64,000 nt of DNA from Sphingobium sp. Cam5-1 (GCF_015693305.1 NZ_CP065139.1:62001-126000), one strand, 5' to 3'. Positions 35,476 to 44,079 are shown, counted from the stretch's first letter. The notes: a model not told the origin generated them from the sequence alone. Program-made: numbers and translations.

Positions 35476-36842
35476 TTGAGCGTCTTTGGAGCCGTGTTCG
35501 AGGTTTTTTGCGCTCGCTGACAGGACAGATATTCCTGCTGCTGACGATTGGCATGTCGTTGGCCGCGATGCTGGCTTTGCTGATTGCTGAACAGAGCAGG
35601 AGCCATGACTTTCAGCAATGGCGCATGCAGCGGGTGGTGGCGAGCGCCGAGGATATCGGCCATCGCCTTCAACGTGATCCCAAGCGGGTGGAGGCCATGC
35701 TGGCGGCCCAGCAGATCATGGGCGCAGCGTTGGCGCCGGAGGGCATTGCGGTGGCTGAACCGGATGCCGAGCTTGCAAAAGCGCTCAGGGCGCGGTTCGG
35801 CCCCGGGTCCAACCCGGAGGCTAGCCAGGTTCCTGCAGGATTTTGCTTTCCTCGCCTGCGTTATGATCCATCGGCGGGGGCCGCTGGGGTGGTCAACGCG
35901 CCGCGTCCGGCATGCTGGATCGTGCGGTTTACCGATAGCACTGGTGCTCGGCGGTCCATGGCGCTCAACCTGCCGCGCATGGAGCGTCCGCCCAGTATGA
36001 TGACCAACCCGCTCTATATGCTCCTGATCATCATCGCATCTGCTGGTCTTGCTATCATCGTATCCCGGATCGTAACCCAACCACTGCGGCGCCTTGAGCA
36101 CGCGGCGGAGTCCTTCTCCCTGTCGCTCGACCCGGAGGAAATCCCGGAAAATGGGCCTGAAGAAGTGCGCGCGGCGCTATCGACCTTCAACCTCATGCAA
36201 CGGCGCGCGCGTGCTGGCTTTGCCGAGCGTACGCAATTGCTGGCGGCCATCAGCCACGATCTGCAGACGCCGCTTACCCGGCTGAGGTTGCGGCTTGAAC
36301 TCGTCGAAAATGAGGAGTTGCGTGCGCGGCTGTTGCAGGACCATCAGGCGATGCAAACCCTGGTCAAGGAGGGGCTTGATCTCGCCGCCAGTACCGAGAC
36401 GCAGGAAGAATGGTCCGTCATCGACATCGATTCCATGCTGGAAAGCATGGTCGAGGATGCGCAGGATCTGGGCGCCCCATTGCGGTTCGCGGGAGGGTGT
36501 GGCGGGACGATCCGGGCCAAACCCAATGCACTGAGCCGGTGCATCAGTAACCTGGTCAGTAACGCCATCAAATATGGCGGCGAGGCCGAAATCGGATGTT
36601 TCCGCCAGGGATGTCGGCTTGTCATTCACATCAGGGACAAGGGGCCGGGCATACCGTCGGAACAACTAGATCAGATGTTTGAGCCGTTTACTCGCGGGGC
36701 GTCAGGGCAGCCGGGCGGGCGACCCGGCACGGGCATCGGTCTGACTATAGCGCGGTCACTGGCGCTCACCTTCGATGCGTCCGTCCGGCTGATGAATGCG
36801 GAAGGTGGCGGGCTGGTCGCCCTTATCGAAATGAAGGCGTAA
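35472..36842 (+). CDS. Sensor histidine kinase
   Basis: A 456-residue membrane kinase. Two membrane segments (about residues 17-36 and 178-196) flank a periplasmic sensor domain of about 140 residues. A HAMP region follows (VTQPLRRLEHAAESFSLSL), then the phosphoacceptor box AAISHDLQTPLTRLRLRLEL with H262, and the ATPase with N box SRCISNLVSNAIKYGG, DKGPGIP and GGRPGTGIGLTIARSLA. It pairs with the response regulator just upstream. Its 3' end overlaps the convergent modC gene by 20 bp. Confidence 0.93.
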   Translation: MIERLWSRVRGFLRSLTGQIFLLLTIGMSLAAMLALLIAEQSRSHDFQQWRMQRVVASAEDIGHRLQRDPKRVEAMLAAQQIMGAALAPEGIAVAEPDAELAKALRARFGPGSNPEASQVPAGFCFPRLRYDPSAGAAGVVNAPRPACWIVRFTDSTGARRSMALNLPRMERPPSMMTNPLYMLLIIIASAGLAIIVSRIVTQPLRRLEHAAESFSLSLDPEEIPENGPEEVRAALSTFNLMQRRARAGFAERTQLLAAISHDLQTPLTRLRLRLELVENEELRARLLQDHQAMQTLVKEGLDLAASTETQEEWSVIDIDSMLESMVEDAQDLGAPLRFAGGCGGTIRAKPNALSRCISNLVSNAIKYGGEAEIGCFRQGCRLVIHIRDKGPGIPSEQLDQMFEPFTRGASGQPGGRPGTGIGLTIARSLALTFDASVRLMNAEGGGLVALIEMKA

Positions 36843-37458
36843 GTTCAATCTTTCGTGTTGCCAGACGATCGGCTTCGTCTGGATTATGGGTGACATAGAT
36901 TATCGGGAGCCGAAGCTCGTCCCGTATACGCAGCACAACATCCATGATGTCTTCCCGACGGGCGGGGTCGATGGAGGCGAGAGGCTCGTCCATGAGCAAG
37001 GCTCGGGCACCAGACAGCAGAGCGCGGCCTATGGCAACGCGTTGTGCTTCGCCGCCCGACAGCGTGCGTGGCCGGCGGCTGAGCAGATGTTCAATCCCGA
37101 GAAAATCGACGACCGCTTGTAGAGACATCCACCTGTCCTGCGGCGGCGCAAGCCGATAGCCATAGAGCAGGTTCGCGCGCACCCGAAGATGTGGGAAAAG
37201 GCGGCCATCCTGGAAAACATATCCGATGCGGCGACGATAGGAGGGCAAATCGATGGCGGCATCGGCATCGAACAATATTTCTCCATCGACGCTGATATGG
37301 CCCTGATCCGGGCGCAGCAGACCAGCGATCATGTTGAGGATAGAGGTCTTCCCTACGCCGGAAGGCCCCCAGAGTAGGGTGATGCCATCTGATGCTGCAA
37401 AGCGCGCCGTAACGAGGGTGGGGCCGAGAAGCTTGCGGACGTCGATGTCAAAGGACAT
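36823..37458 (-). CDS. modC: Molybdate ABC transporter ATP-binding protein, short form
   Basis: A 211-residue ATPase with Walker A LLWGPSGVGKTSILNMIAGL, signature LSGGEAQRVAIGRALLSGAR and Walker B ALLMDEPLASID. Usual ModC proteins are about 350 residues, with a C-terminal Mop/TOBE molybdate-binding domain; this one ends just after the ATPase. The context with modB (overlap of 11 bp) and modA makes molybdate the likely substrate. It energises import. Confidence 0.88.
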   Translation of the reverse strand: MSFDIDVRKLLGPTLVTARFAASDGITLLWGPSGVGKTSILNMIAGLLRPDQGHISVDGEILFDADAAIDLPSYRRRIGYVFQDGRLFPHLRVRANLLYGYRLAPPQDRWMSLQAVVDFLGIEHLLSRRPRTLSGGEAQRVAIGRALLSGARALLMDEPLASIDPARREDIMDVVLRIRDELRLPIIYVTHNPDEADRLATRKIELTPSFR

Positions 37459-38155
37459 GGCTGGACCTATCGGCCGATACCCGGCGGCTGAGCGCTTCTG
37501 AAAGCAACAGTGCGCCCAGCGACAGGCAAATCGAAATCACGGCAAGCCGCCATACGACGGCGTCGGCGCCCGGGATTTGGAGGGCGCTGTAGATGGCGAG
37601 CGAGAGGGTGCGGGTTTCTCCCGGGATGTTTGAGACAAAGCTGATGGTCGCGCCGAATTCGCCGAGTGATCGGGCAAAACCAAGAATGAATGCCGCAGCT
37701 ATTCCGGGTAGAGATAGGGGGAGGAGGATCGTCAGGAAGCACCAGGCGGGGCTGGCGCCGAGGGTTTGGGCGGCTTCTTCCAGGCGGTGATCTACAGCTT
37801 CGATCGATAGGCGGATCGCGCGCACCATCAGGGGGAGGGCCATGATACCCGCGGCGATGGCGGCGCCGGTCCAGCGGAACATGACGGTCACACCGAACCA
37901 TCGTTCCATTATGCTTCCTACAGGTCCGGCAGGTCCGAGGGTCAGGAGTAGTAGCCAACCGATCACTACCGGCGGCAGGACAAGCGGGAGGTGAACCGCC
38001 GCGTCGAGCAGCAGCTTGCCGGGAAAGCGCCAGCGCGCGAGGACCCAGGCGAGGGCGAAGGCCAAGGGGAGAGTGAAGAGCATGGCCGCAAAGCTGACCT
38101 TCAGAGACAGCTGGACGATCTCCCATTCTTCCGGACTGAAGACGGTCACCGTCAA
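37448..38155 (-). CDS. modB: Molybdate ABC transporter permease
   Basis: A 235-residue membrane protein with about five or six segments. It begins TVTVFSPEEWEIVQLSLKVS, characteristic of ModB, and contains the EAA loop that contacts the ATPase (EAAQTLGASPAWCFLTILLP). It forms the inner-membrane pore and overlaps modA by four bases. Confidence 0.92.
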   Translation of the reverse strand: MTVTVFSPEEWEIVQLSLKVSFAAMLFTLPLAFALAWVLARWRFPGKLLLDAAVHLPLVLPPVVIGWLLLLTLGPAGPVGSIMERWFGVTVMFRWTGAAIAAGIMALPLMVRAIRLSIEAVDHRLEEAAQTLGASPAWCFLTILLPLSLPGIAAAFILGFARSLGEFGATISFVSNIPGETRTLSLAIYSALQIPGADAVVWRLAVISICLSLGALLLSEALSRRVSADRSSHVL

Positions 38156-38919
38156 CGCGTTCCAAAACCGTAGCGGCGGAAGATCGCCTTGCCGCGTGTA
38201 GAAAGGAGAAAGCGGTGAAATGCTGTCGCTTCGGGATGGGTGGAACGACTCAGCAATGCCAGTGGATAGGTGATTTTCGGGTGGCTGGCCGCAGGAAAGA
38301 CGCCCACGATACGGACGGCTCGCGTCGCCCGTGCATCGGTTTCATAGACGATGCCAAAGGGCGCCTGCCGCCGCTCCACCATCGCAAGAGCCGCCCGGAC
38401 ATTTTCCGCCGCCGCCACTTTACCGGATAGCGCTGGCCAGACGCCGAGCGCCATAAGCGCCGCCCTGCCATATTTTCCGGCCGGAACGCTGTCCGGGTCA
38501 GCCATTGCGAGGCGGCCAGTGCCGATCGCACGGGCGAGGGGGAATCCACGGCGGATCGTCATTTTCGTGCCGCTGCCCGCCGGTGCGATCAGGACGAGGC
38601 GGTTGGTAAGCAGCGGAACACGGGTTCCCCGGCGGACGAGCCCTTTTGCGGCGATGGCATCCATCCAGGGTTCATCCGCCGACAAAAACAGGTCGGCAGG
38701 TGCCCCGGCCTCTATTTGCCGGGCGAGGGCGGAAGAGGCGGCGAAGGATAGGATGGGCCGGTCATGCCCCTGCGCCGTCCAGGCATCGGCAGCGGCGGTC
38801 AGCGATTCCTGGAGGCTGGCGGCGGCCAACACCAAAGGCCCGCGATCGCGCGCTTCAGCGGGTTCAACCGCAAAGCCGGTAACGAGCAGAAGGAGGAGCA
38901 GAACAAGGAACCGATGCAT
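38152..38919 (-). CDS. modA: Molybdate ABC transporter substrate-binding protein
   Basis: A 255-residue periplasmic protein with a signal peptide (about 23 residues ending EPAEA). VLAAASLQESLTAAADAW and FAASSALARQIEAGAPADLF with LSADEPWMD are the ModA signature, whose Ser residues bind the oxyanion. It delivers molybdate for molybdenum-cofactor enzymes. The upstream region near 38938-38960 has a weak TATA-type dyad that might bind ModE. Confidence 0.93.
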   Translation of the reverse strand: MHRFLVLLLLLLVTGFAVEPAEARDRGPLVLAAASLQESLTAAADAWTAQGHDRPILSFAASSALARQIEAGAPADLFLSADEPWMDAIAAKGLVRRGTRVPLLTNRLVLIAPAGSGTKMTIRRGFPLARAIGTGRLAMADPDSVPAGKYGRAALMALGVWPALSGKVAAAENVRAALAMVERRQAPFGIVYETDARATRAVRIVGVFPAASHPKITYPLALLSRSTHPEATAFHRFLLSTRGKAIFRRYGFGTR

Positions 38920-38985
38920 GCGACGCCTGACGCCTAAGGTATATATGACGCTATACAGCGGTTGGCCGTCAAGGCGAGGCTAAAT

Positions 38986-39540
38986 TCAGCGCGGTGAAAG
39001 AAGGCGGCGGCGTTGCGCGGCAAGGGCTGCGCCGGTGAGCGGCGGCCGTTCGCTCGCTTCCTTGCCTTTGCGCAGGCGCTGGCGATCCTTCTCACGGGGT
39101 TCGGCAAGCCTGACGCGCACGGCGCTTTGCCCCTGGTTGCGTATCCCGAGTGCGTCCGCCGCCCCTCGGGAAAGGTCGATGATCCGCCCGCGCGTGAAGG
39201 GACCGCGATCATTGACGCGAACCAACACGGTGCGGCCGCTGCCCAGCTCCGTCACCTCTACATAGGAAGGCAGCGGCAAGGTGGGATGGGCTGCGCTGAT
39301 ACCGCCCGGCCGGAACTTCTCTCCGCGCGCGGTACGGTTGCCTGATTCATTTCCATACCAGCTGGCATAGCCGACCTCATCATAGCCTGGTTGTTGCGCG
39401 GGAACATAGGTGACACCGCGCACCGTATAGGGCGGCCCGACGCGAACCGGCGTGTCCGATACGGGCTGGTACGAAGCGCAGCCAGCGACAAACAGGGCAA
39501 GCAGGAGCGGCAAAAGGGAGGATCGCATGGGTTGCGTCAT
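38986..39540 (-). CDS. rlpA: RlpA-like septal/cell-wall lipoprotein
   Basis: A 184-residue lipoprotein (LLALFVAGCASYQPV lipobox). The double-psi beta-barrel domain is clear: GYASWYGNESGNRTARGEKF, LPLPSYVEVTELGSGRTVLV, and VNDRGPFTRGRIIDLSRGAA. No C-terminal SPOR domain is present; instead there is a basic tail. RlpA family members act on denuded peptidoglycan glycan strands. Start at 39540 or an internal Met at 39528. Confidence 0.9.
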   Translation of the reverse strand: MTQPMRSSLLPLLLALFVAGCASYQPVSDTPVRVGPPYTVRGVTYVPAQQPGYDEVGYASWYGNESGNRTARGEKFRPGGISAAHPTLPLPSYVEVTELGSGRTVLVRVNDRGPFTRGRIIDLSRGAADALGIRNQGQSAVRVRLAEPREKDRQRLRKGKEASERPPLTGAALAAQRRRLLSPR

Positions 39541-39871
39541 AACGGCACAGCGGCGGTCTGCTCAAGCCTGCTGTTATCGGGATAGCCAGTTGCGATTCCA
39601 TGGGGATAGCGTGGCTTTACGTCAACTCTCCTAAAGGAGATTTGGCTTCGTCCCAAATCGCCGGACTTGCAGCATTAAGCGTCAGTGTTCGCGGAGCCGC
39701 GTCATTGTAGAATGCTGCTCAGTCGCCGGTGCTCGGGGAGCCTGCGGCTTCCGCGAGGTTCCCCCCGACCTTGCGGAACCGGGTCCGGTTGCCCCGACCA
39801 TGATGTCGAACCTTTACAGCCGGACCCGACTTTCCTTCAGCCCCGTGTGGTCCAGGACAATGGGCAGCCGA
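39541..39871. other. Non-coding gap with small dyads
   Basis: No credible gene. It carries TCTCC-TAAA-GGAGA near 39628-39641, GATTTGG ... CCCAAATC near 39640-39660 and AACCGG-GT-CCGGTT (39777-39790). The leftward rlpA promoter should lie here; TTGACG (leftward, near 39620) is a candidate -35 box. Confidence 0.35.
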
Positions 39872-40045
39872 TCATGGTTTGGTACGGCGGTGCCTTTGGC
39901 GGTCTGCTTCGTCGATCGCCTTAATCAGATCGTCGAAGGCGCCGTCGCGCGGGAGCGGGAAGAGCCGGGAAAAACTTTCGCCAAGCCGATGAATATCGTT
40001 CTGCGTCAGCAGCCCTATCGCAACAATGTCTTCACGGGTGTCCAT
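39872..40045 (-). CDS. Small unknown protein, 57 aa
   Basis: A complete frame on the minus strand: MDTREDIVAIGLLTQNDIHR, continuing with a helical, acidic middle (DGAFDDLIKAIDEAD) and a basic end (RHRRTKP). AGGAGGGG stands seven bases before the ATG, a strong ribosome site. Amino-acid use and codon-third-base GC preference fit a real gene. I do not recognise a family; it looks like a small soluble helical protein. Confidence 0.6.
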   Translation of the reverse strand: MDTREDIVAIGLLTQNDIHRLGESFSRLFPLPRDGAFDDLIKAIDEADRQRHRRTKP

Positions 40046-40148
40046 TCAAGACCCCTCCTGAATGACGATAAACGACGCAAAGCCGATCTGGTGCCAAGCT
40101 GTTGGAGCAAAGCGGCAAAAATCCTTATCTTTTTGGCGGGTTGATCGA

Positions 40149-40700
40149 TCATGACGCGCGCCAGCGTTCGAGCGCGGCGTCATATTTGCGGCGTTCGTTT
40201 TCCACGCGGCTGGCCAGCTGACTATAGGTGGCCTGCTGCTGCTTGCGCAGCTGTTCGATCTGCTTGCGAAGCTGCGCCTGTTTCTCTTCGAGTTTCCTCA
40301 GCGCCGCCCTGCCTTCTTCCTCCTGCTGGGCGAGGGCTTCTTCCGCCTTGTCGAGTGGTCCCCGACTGGGTCGTGGTGTTGGAGAGGATGCGCGCTTCGG
40401 TGGCGAGTTGGGAGGAGTCGCTTTTCCCGGGCGGGATTGCGCCTTGCCGGGTAACTGCGGTGATTTGGCAAGGGATGCCAGATGTTCCGCCTCACTGCCG
40501 CGTGGTCGTTTGATGACCTTGCCGGGATTGGCGAGGGGTTCCCGCATCAATTCTGCGTCGGTGACCTGCTCGGCAGAACCGCGTGCGAAAAGATTGGCGT
40601 CGGCGCCCCAGGCTTTCAGCGCCGCCTTTTGACTGGGCGCAGCGACATAGGCGTCGTGGAAGCCGATAGGGGTGCGATAGACCTTGAGCGCGCGTGCCAT
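40149..40700 (-). CDS. Coiled-coil protein, TolA-like in composition
   Basis: A 183-residue protein. The N-terminal part (MARALKVYRTPIGFHDAYVA, then AALKAWGADANLFARGSAEQ) forms a small conserved domain that senses no known ligand. The middle (about residues 70-110) is Pro/Ser/Lys-rich and disordered. The end (about 115-183) is a charged coiled coil of Lys/Glu/Gln repeats. Databases often label such proteins TolA-like because of the coil; true TolA function is not supported. Start 40700 is the Met before ARALKV. Confidence 0.65.
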   Translation of the reverse strand: MARALKVYRTPIGFHDAYVAAPSQKAALKAWGADANLFARGSAEQVTDAELMREPLANPGKVIKRPRGSEAEHLASLAKSPQLPGKAQSRPGKATPPNSPPKRASSPTPRPSRGPLDKAEEALAQQEEEGRAALRKLEEKQAQLRKQIEQLRKQQQATYSQLASRVENERRKYDAALERWRAS

Positions 40701-40826
40701 GGTGGCTGAACGCCTTTGATGGCTTTGGGGTGCCGGGCTAACCGGCATGCCATTTCAGCGCCAACTTCTCTCATGGATACCTGCTGCTGTCGCGGCGTTG
40801 ATCAACAGCAGCAAAAGGAAGAGTCG

Positions 40827-41024
40827 ATGCAGCAGGACAGGAAAAGCGGCCAATCATCGGACGAACCAGCAGAAGGCTGGGATGACATCCCGCCGCCGGA
40901 ACGGGGATCACCGCTGGCGGGTGGCGATCAGGAAAGCGACGAAGCGGAAAAAAGGATCGAAAGAGGCGATGTGAAGGACCCCAACCCGCTGGCGCCACCA
41001 GTCAATACGCAAGCAGGCAGTTGA
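40827..41024 (+). CDS. Small acidic unknown protein, 65 aa
   Basis: A hydrophilic protein beginning MQQDRKSGQSSDEPAEGWDD, rich in Glu/Asp/Pro and probably disordered. AAGGAAGAG stands at good spacing before ATG 40827. It is divergent from the coiled-coil gene. I do not recognise a family. Confidence 0.5.
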   Translation: MQQDRKSGQSSDEPAEGWDDIPPPERGSPLAGGDQESDEAEKRIERGDVKDPNPLAPPVNTQAGS

Positions 41025-41054
41025 TGAGATCGGCCTGAATGGCGGATCGCCGCT

Positions 41055-41282
41055 TCAGCCGCTGATCACCGGATAACGCATTCGAAGGTCATCCATCAGC
41101 CCTTCGATCACCGAAACCTCATGGAAGGTGCCCGTTGGTGTGATCGTCCAGTTGCAATGCGGATGGGTGGCGCGGCTGTAGAGGCGGACGGCGCCGAGCA
41201 CCTTGCGCCAGTGATGCTTGCTGCGGCCGTGGTCGCGAACAAGGCGGGCGACGAGGAGATCGGTGATTTTGTCAGACGTCAT
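41055..41282 (-). CDS. Small unknown protein, 75 aa (second of a coupled pair)
   Basis: Starts MTSDKITDLLVARLVRDHGR and contains HHWRKVLGAVRLYSRATHPH, a basic helical segment. Its ATG overlaps the end of the gene at 41272-41475 by 11 bp, so the two are likely translated together. No family recognised; DNA or RNA contact is possible from its charge. Confidence 0.6.
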   Translation of the reverse strand: MTSDKITDLLVARLVRDHGRSKHHWRKVLGAVRLYSRATHPHCNWTITPTGTFHEVSVIEGLMDDLRMRYPVISG

Positions 41283-41475
41283 CTTCGGCTTTCTCTCCGC
41301 CGATCCAGCGGCCGGGCAATTCGATATAGGCTTCCAGTTCGCGCCAGTGACGGTCCCAACCGGGGCCACGACGGTCCTCCGGCACATAAGCTTCGACCAT
41401 GCGACGGGCGCGGGCCACGACATTGTGGGGCGGTGTACGCAGGCGATCGAGAATGTGGCGGATATCCTCGCTCAT
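41272..41475 (-). CDS. Small unknown protein, 67 aa (first of a coupled pair)
   Basis: Begins MSEDIRHILDRLRTPPHNVV and has a Trp-rich middle (GPGWDRHWRELEAYIELPGR). It overlaps the next leftward gene by 11 bp. No clear ribosome site is visible before the ATG, but the pair has gene-like codon use. No family recognised. Confidence 0.55.
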   Translation of the reverse strand: MSEDIRHILDRLRTPPHNVVARARRMVEAYVPEDRRGPGWDRHWRELEAYIELPGRWIGGEKAEDDV

Positions 41476-41615
41476 GACGGGCTGATAGCCTGTCCTTGGC
41501 TAACGCGCCAGTCGCCGGGAGAGCGGCCGGTATAGGAACTCTTCATGGACAAAGCGGGCGCCAGGTTACATTCATCGTTGTAATTGATATGCTGATGGCA
41601 GCCGAGGGGATAGAA

Positions 41616-42431
41616 ATGAGCCAGAAATCGACCATTCTCATCGTCGGCGCCACGGGCAAGACGGGTCGTCGTCTGGCCGATCATCTGACGGCTCTTGGTC
41701 ACACTGTTCGCATTGGTTCGCGTAGCGCGGAGCAGCCGTTTGCGTGGGAGGATGAGGCCAGCTGGAAACCCCTGCTGGAGGGCGCGGATAGCCTTTATAT
41801 CGCGCATCATGACAATACGCATCCCGATGCTGGCGCACAGATTGGGCGGCTTGCACAGCGTGCGCTCGATTGCGGGGTGAAGCGGCAGGTGCTGCTTTCC
41901 GGGCGAGCCGATGAGGGCTTTCTGGATGCGGTTGAAGGCGGATTCAGGGCAAGTGCGGCGAACTGGACAGTCCTTCGTCCGGCATGGTTCATGCAGAATT
42001 TCTCGGAAATGTTCTTCCTCGACGCGGTGCTGGCGGGTGAGATCGTGCTGCCCGTTGGTGTTGCGACCGAGCCGTTTATCGATATCGAAGATGTCGCTGC
42101 TGTCGCGGCAGAGGCGTTATTGGACGGTCGGCATAGTGGACAGATTTATGAGCTGACCGGGCCGGAATCGATAGGCTTTGAAGCAGCCGCCGACGCATTG
42201 ACGAAGGCGACGGGACGGAAGATCAGTTTCACCCCCATCAGTTTCGACGCATTTCGGGAGTCGATCCTGTCGAACGGTTTGCCCGAGGGATATGCCTATA
42301 CCTATTCGGGTATCGCCGACGGCAAGCTGGCCTATGTTACGGACGATGTTGAGCGGGTTTTGGGCCGGAAGCCGAGGTGTTTTTTCGAATATGCGCAGGA
42401 TGCGGCGGCTAGCGGCGTTTGGGATGTGTGA
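41616..42431 (+). CDS. NmrA-like NAD(P)-binding protein
   Basis: A 271-residue atypical SDR with an N-terminal Rossmann motif STILIVGATGKTGRRLADHL, then LEGADSLYIAHH, and WTVLRPAWFMQNFSEMFFLD, the NmrA/TMR segment. Members sense NADP(H) ratio or reduce quinones and similar compounds. ATG 41616 follows GAGGGG six bases upstream. It is a single gene; its 3' end converges on the hydrolase at 42474. Confidence 0.82.
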   Translation: MSQKSTILIVGATGKTGRRLADHLTALGHTVRIGSRSAEQPFAWEDEASWKPLLEGADSLYIAHHDNTHPDAGAQIGRLAQRALDCGVKRQVLLSGRADEGFLDAVEGGFRASAANWTVLRPAWFMQNFSEMFFLDAVLAGEIVLPVGVATEPFIDIEDVAAVAAEALLDGRHSGQIYELTGPESIGFEAAADALTKATGRKISFTPISFDAFRESILSNGLPEGYAYTYSGIADGKLAYVTDDVERVLGRKPRCFFEYAQDAAASGVWDV

Positions 42432-42473
42432 TTGATTGGCAGGGCTTAGAGCGGGACCCGGATCAACGACCGC

Positions 42474-43556
42474 TCACTCGCTGAGTTCGGGAAGCGGCGT
42501 CCATTCCCCGTCCGGGGCGAGTGGTGCGAAGATGCTATCGATAAGCGCATTCGTTACTTCTTCGGGGGTGGCCGGGTTCCATCTTGGCGCATTGTCCTTG
42601 TCGAAGATGACGGCGCGCACGCCTTCGATGAAGTCGGGGCGGCGGATGACGTGGCAGGCGATGCGATATTCATTGCGCATGTTGTCGGCGAAGTCTGTGA
42701 AGGCTGCGCCTTCTGCCATTTGCCGCAGGGCGACCTTGATCGTCTGGGGGGATTTGGTCGCAAGAACCGCGAGCTGCGCTCGTGACCATTCCGATCCGTC
42801 TGCGCGCAGGGCGGCGAGGATGTCTTCGTAGCGGTCGGGGGCGAACAGCCGGTCAATGTTGGCCCGCTGCGCTTCCCAGGCGGATTGGGGCGGCGGGTCG
42901 CTCATCTCGTCGAGGATTTCGCCGATGCCGTCGGGGTCTGCGATGATCCGGGCCTTGACCGCATCGAGCTTTTCCGAGGCCATATAATGGGTGGCGATGC
43001 CGATCGCTGCGCAGTCCGCTCCGTTGATGCGGGCTCCGGTGGTGGCGAGCCATGTGCCGGTGCGGCCCGGCATGCGTGGCAGGAACCAGCCACCGCCGAC
43101 GTCGGGGAAAAGGCCGATACCTGTTTCGGGCATAGCGTAGACGGTTCTTTCCGTTGCGATGCGAAACCGCGCAGGATCGGATATGCCGACGCCTCCGCCC
43201 ATGACTATGCCGTCGATGAAGGCGATGATGGGCTTTTCATATATAAACAGCAGATGGTTCAGCCGATATTCTGTATGGAAGAAGCGCTCCGCTTCCGAAC
43301 AGTCGCCTTTCGCGCTGGTGGCGACCATGGCGATGTCGCCGCCGGCGCAGAAGCCGCGCGACAATTTGGGGTCGCCATCGGGGGAGGGGGCGTGGTCGAG
43401 CATGACGGCGGACACGTCCTCATCGTGACGCCAGGCGAGCAGGGCATCGATCATGGCGGCGCACATTTCGGTCGTTAGCGCATGGATCGCCCGTGGCCGG
43501 TTCAGGCGGATACGGCCGACGCCATTTTGCACGAAGATGATCAACTGATCTGTCAT
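42474..43556 (-). CDS. 3-hydroxyisobutyryl-CoA hydrolase family protein
   Basis: A 360-residue crotonase-fold enzyme longer than enoyl-CoA hydratases, as expected for this hydrolase. Marks are RGFCAGGDIAMVATSA and IAFIDGIVMGGGVGISDPAR, then YAMPETGIGLFPDVGGGWFL (Glu/Asp of the hydrolase). It releases CoA from 3-hydroxyisobutyryl-CoA in valine degradation. ATG 43556 is preceded by AGGTGGG; a GTG four codons earlier is possible. Confidence 0.9.
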   Translation of the reverse strand: MTDQLIIFVQNGVGRIRLNRPRAIHALTTEMCAAMIDALLAWRHDEDVSAVMLDHAPSPDGDPKLSRGFCAGGDIAMVATSAKGDCSEAERFFHTEYRLNHLLFIYEKPIIAFIDGIVMGGGVGISDPARFRIATERTVYAMPETGIGLFPDVGGGWFLPRMPGRTGTWLATTGARINGADCAAIGIATHYMASEKLDAVKARIIADPDGIGEILDEMSDPPPQSAWEAQRANIDRLFAPDRYEDILAALRADGSEWSRAQLAVLATKSPQTIKVALRQMAEGAAFTDFADNMRNEYRIACHVIRRPDFIEGVRAVIFDKDNAPRWNPATPEEVTNALIDSIFAPLAPDGEWTPLPELSE

Positions 43557-43711
43557 TCCTTGTCCCACCTGCTTCGTTGGCGCCGCGTGATGCTGTTATC
43601 GGTTCAAGTCGTTCCGGGGAAGGGGTCGCGGCTTGTTGGGAAGAGATGAACAACTACAGATGGATCGGCAGCAAAGTTGTCAGGCCTCATCTTTTTTTTA
43701 GCCACAAATGT

Positions 43712-43740
43712 TTGACCTGACGCGATAATTCGGTTAAATA
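43712..43740 (+). promoter_or_regulatory. Sigma70-type promoter before the c-di-GMP riboswitch
   Basis: TTGACC (43712-43717), a 16-17 bp spacer and TTAAAT / TAAATA (43734-43740). The start point would lie about 30-35 bp before the aptamer core, which is the normal distance. GACCTGACGCGAT at 43714-43726 recurs exactly at 43859-43871. Confidence 0.6.
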
Positions 43741-43777
43741 ATTCCCAAGGCAGAGAAGCGCGCTGCGGCGAGTGATC

Positions 43778-43856
43778 TGACGAAAAGGCAAACTGCTGGT
43801 GACGGCAGGACGCAAAGCTTCCGATCTCTTGATTGAGACAGCGGGGTTACCGAAAC
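43778..43856 (+). ncRNA. Cyclic-di-GMP-I (GEMM-I) riboswitch aptamer
   Basis: The conserved GEMM-I order is complete: CGAAAAGGCAAA, P2 stem CTGCTG-GTGA-CGGCAG with a GNRA tetraloop, GGACGCAAAGC, then the P3 stem CCGATCTC ... GAGACAGCGG, and GGGTTACCGAA. These match the known aptamer, including the tetraloop that docks in P3. The family binds c-di-GMP and controls expression of genes for motility, pili, adhesion or others. The 3' edge CAGGA pairs weakly with TCTG upstream (P1) and doubles as a possible ribosome site for the ORF at 43870. It is the only c-di-GMP-linked element I see in the window. Confidence 0.9.
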
Positions 43857-43869
43857 AGGACCTGACGCG

Positions 43870-43944
43870 ATGAAACCGCTTATCCCTTTTTCTCCATTTC
43901 TGAAATTTGGGCCGCCTGGCCACGCGATTTGTCGGCGGGGCTGA
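43870..43944 (+). CDS. 24-aa ORF downstream of the riboswitch
   Basis: MKPLIPFSPFLKFGPPGHAI then CRRG and TGA. AGGA (43857-43860) lies nine bases before ATG, inside the 3' edge of the aptamer, so ligand binding could mask it. The short length, two Phe-Pro pairs and lack of a known family make it either a true small protein or the remnant of a lost target gene. Confidence 0.35.
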   Translation: MKPLIPFSPFLKFGPPGHAICRRG

Positions 43945-44010
43945 ATTAGCCCCCGGTCGGGCTGGCGCAGGATATCGATCGAGCCTGCCCGATCCCGGTT
44001 ACAGGCATAT

Positions 44011-44045
44011 CGCGATCATGTGCGGGATAGTCCCGCCATATCGCG
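44011..44045 (+). terminator. Strong hairpin downstream of the riboswitch ORF
   Basis: CGCGAT-C-ATG-T-GCGGGA, loop TAG, TCCCGC-CAT-ATCGCG: about 15 pairs with two bulges. No T-run follows. It may end or protect the riboswitch transcript. Confidence 0.5.
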
Positions 44046-44079
44046 CTGCCTCAACTCCCTCGGGTCGCACTGTGGGAGA

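Noticed and set aside
38938..38960. ModE-like TATA dyad upstream of modA
   Set aside because: Only partial match to the known ModE box; not strong enough to list as a feature.
39800..40144. 114-codon rightward frame
   Set aside because: Antisense to the better supported 57-residue gene at 39872-40045.
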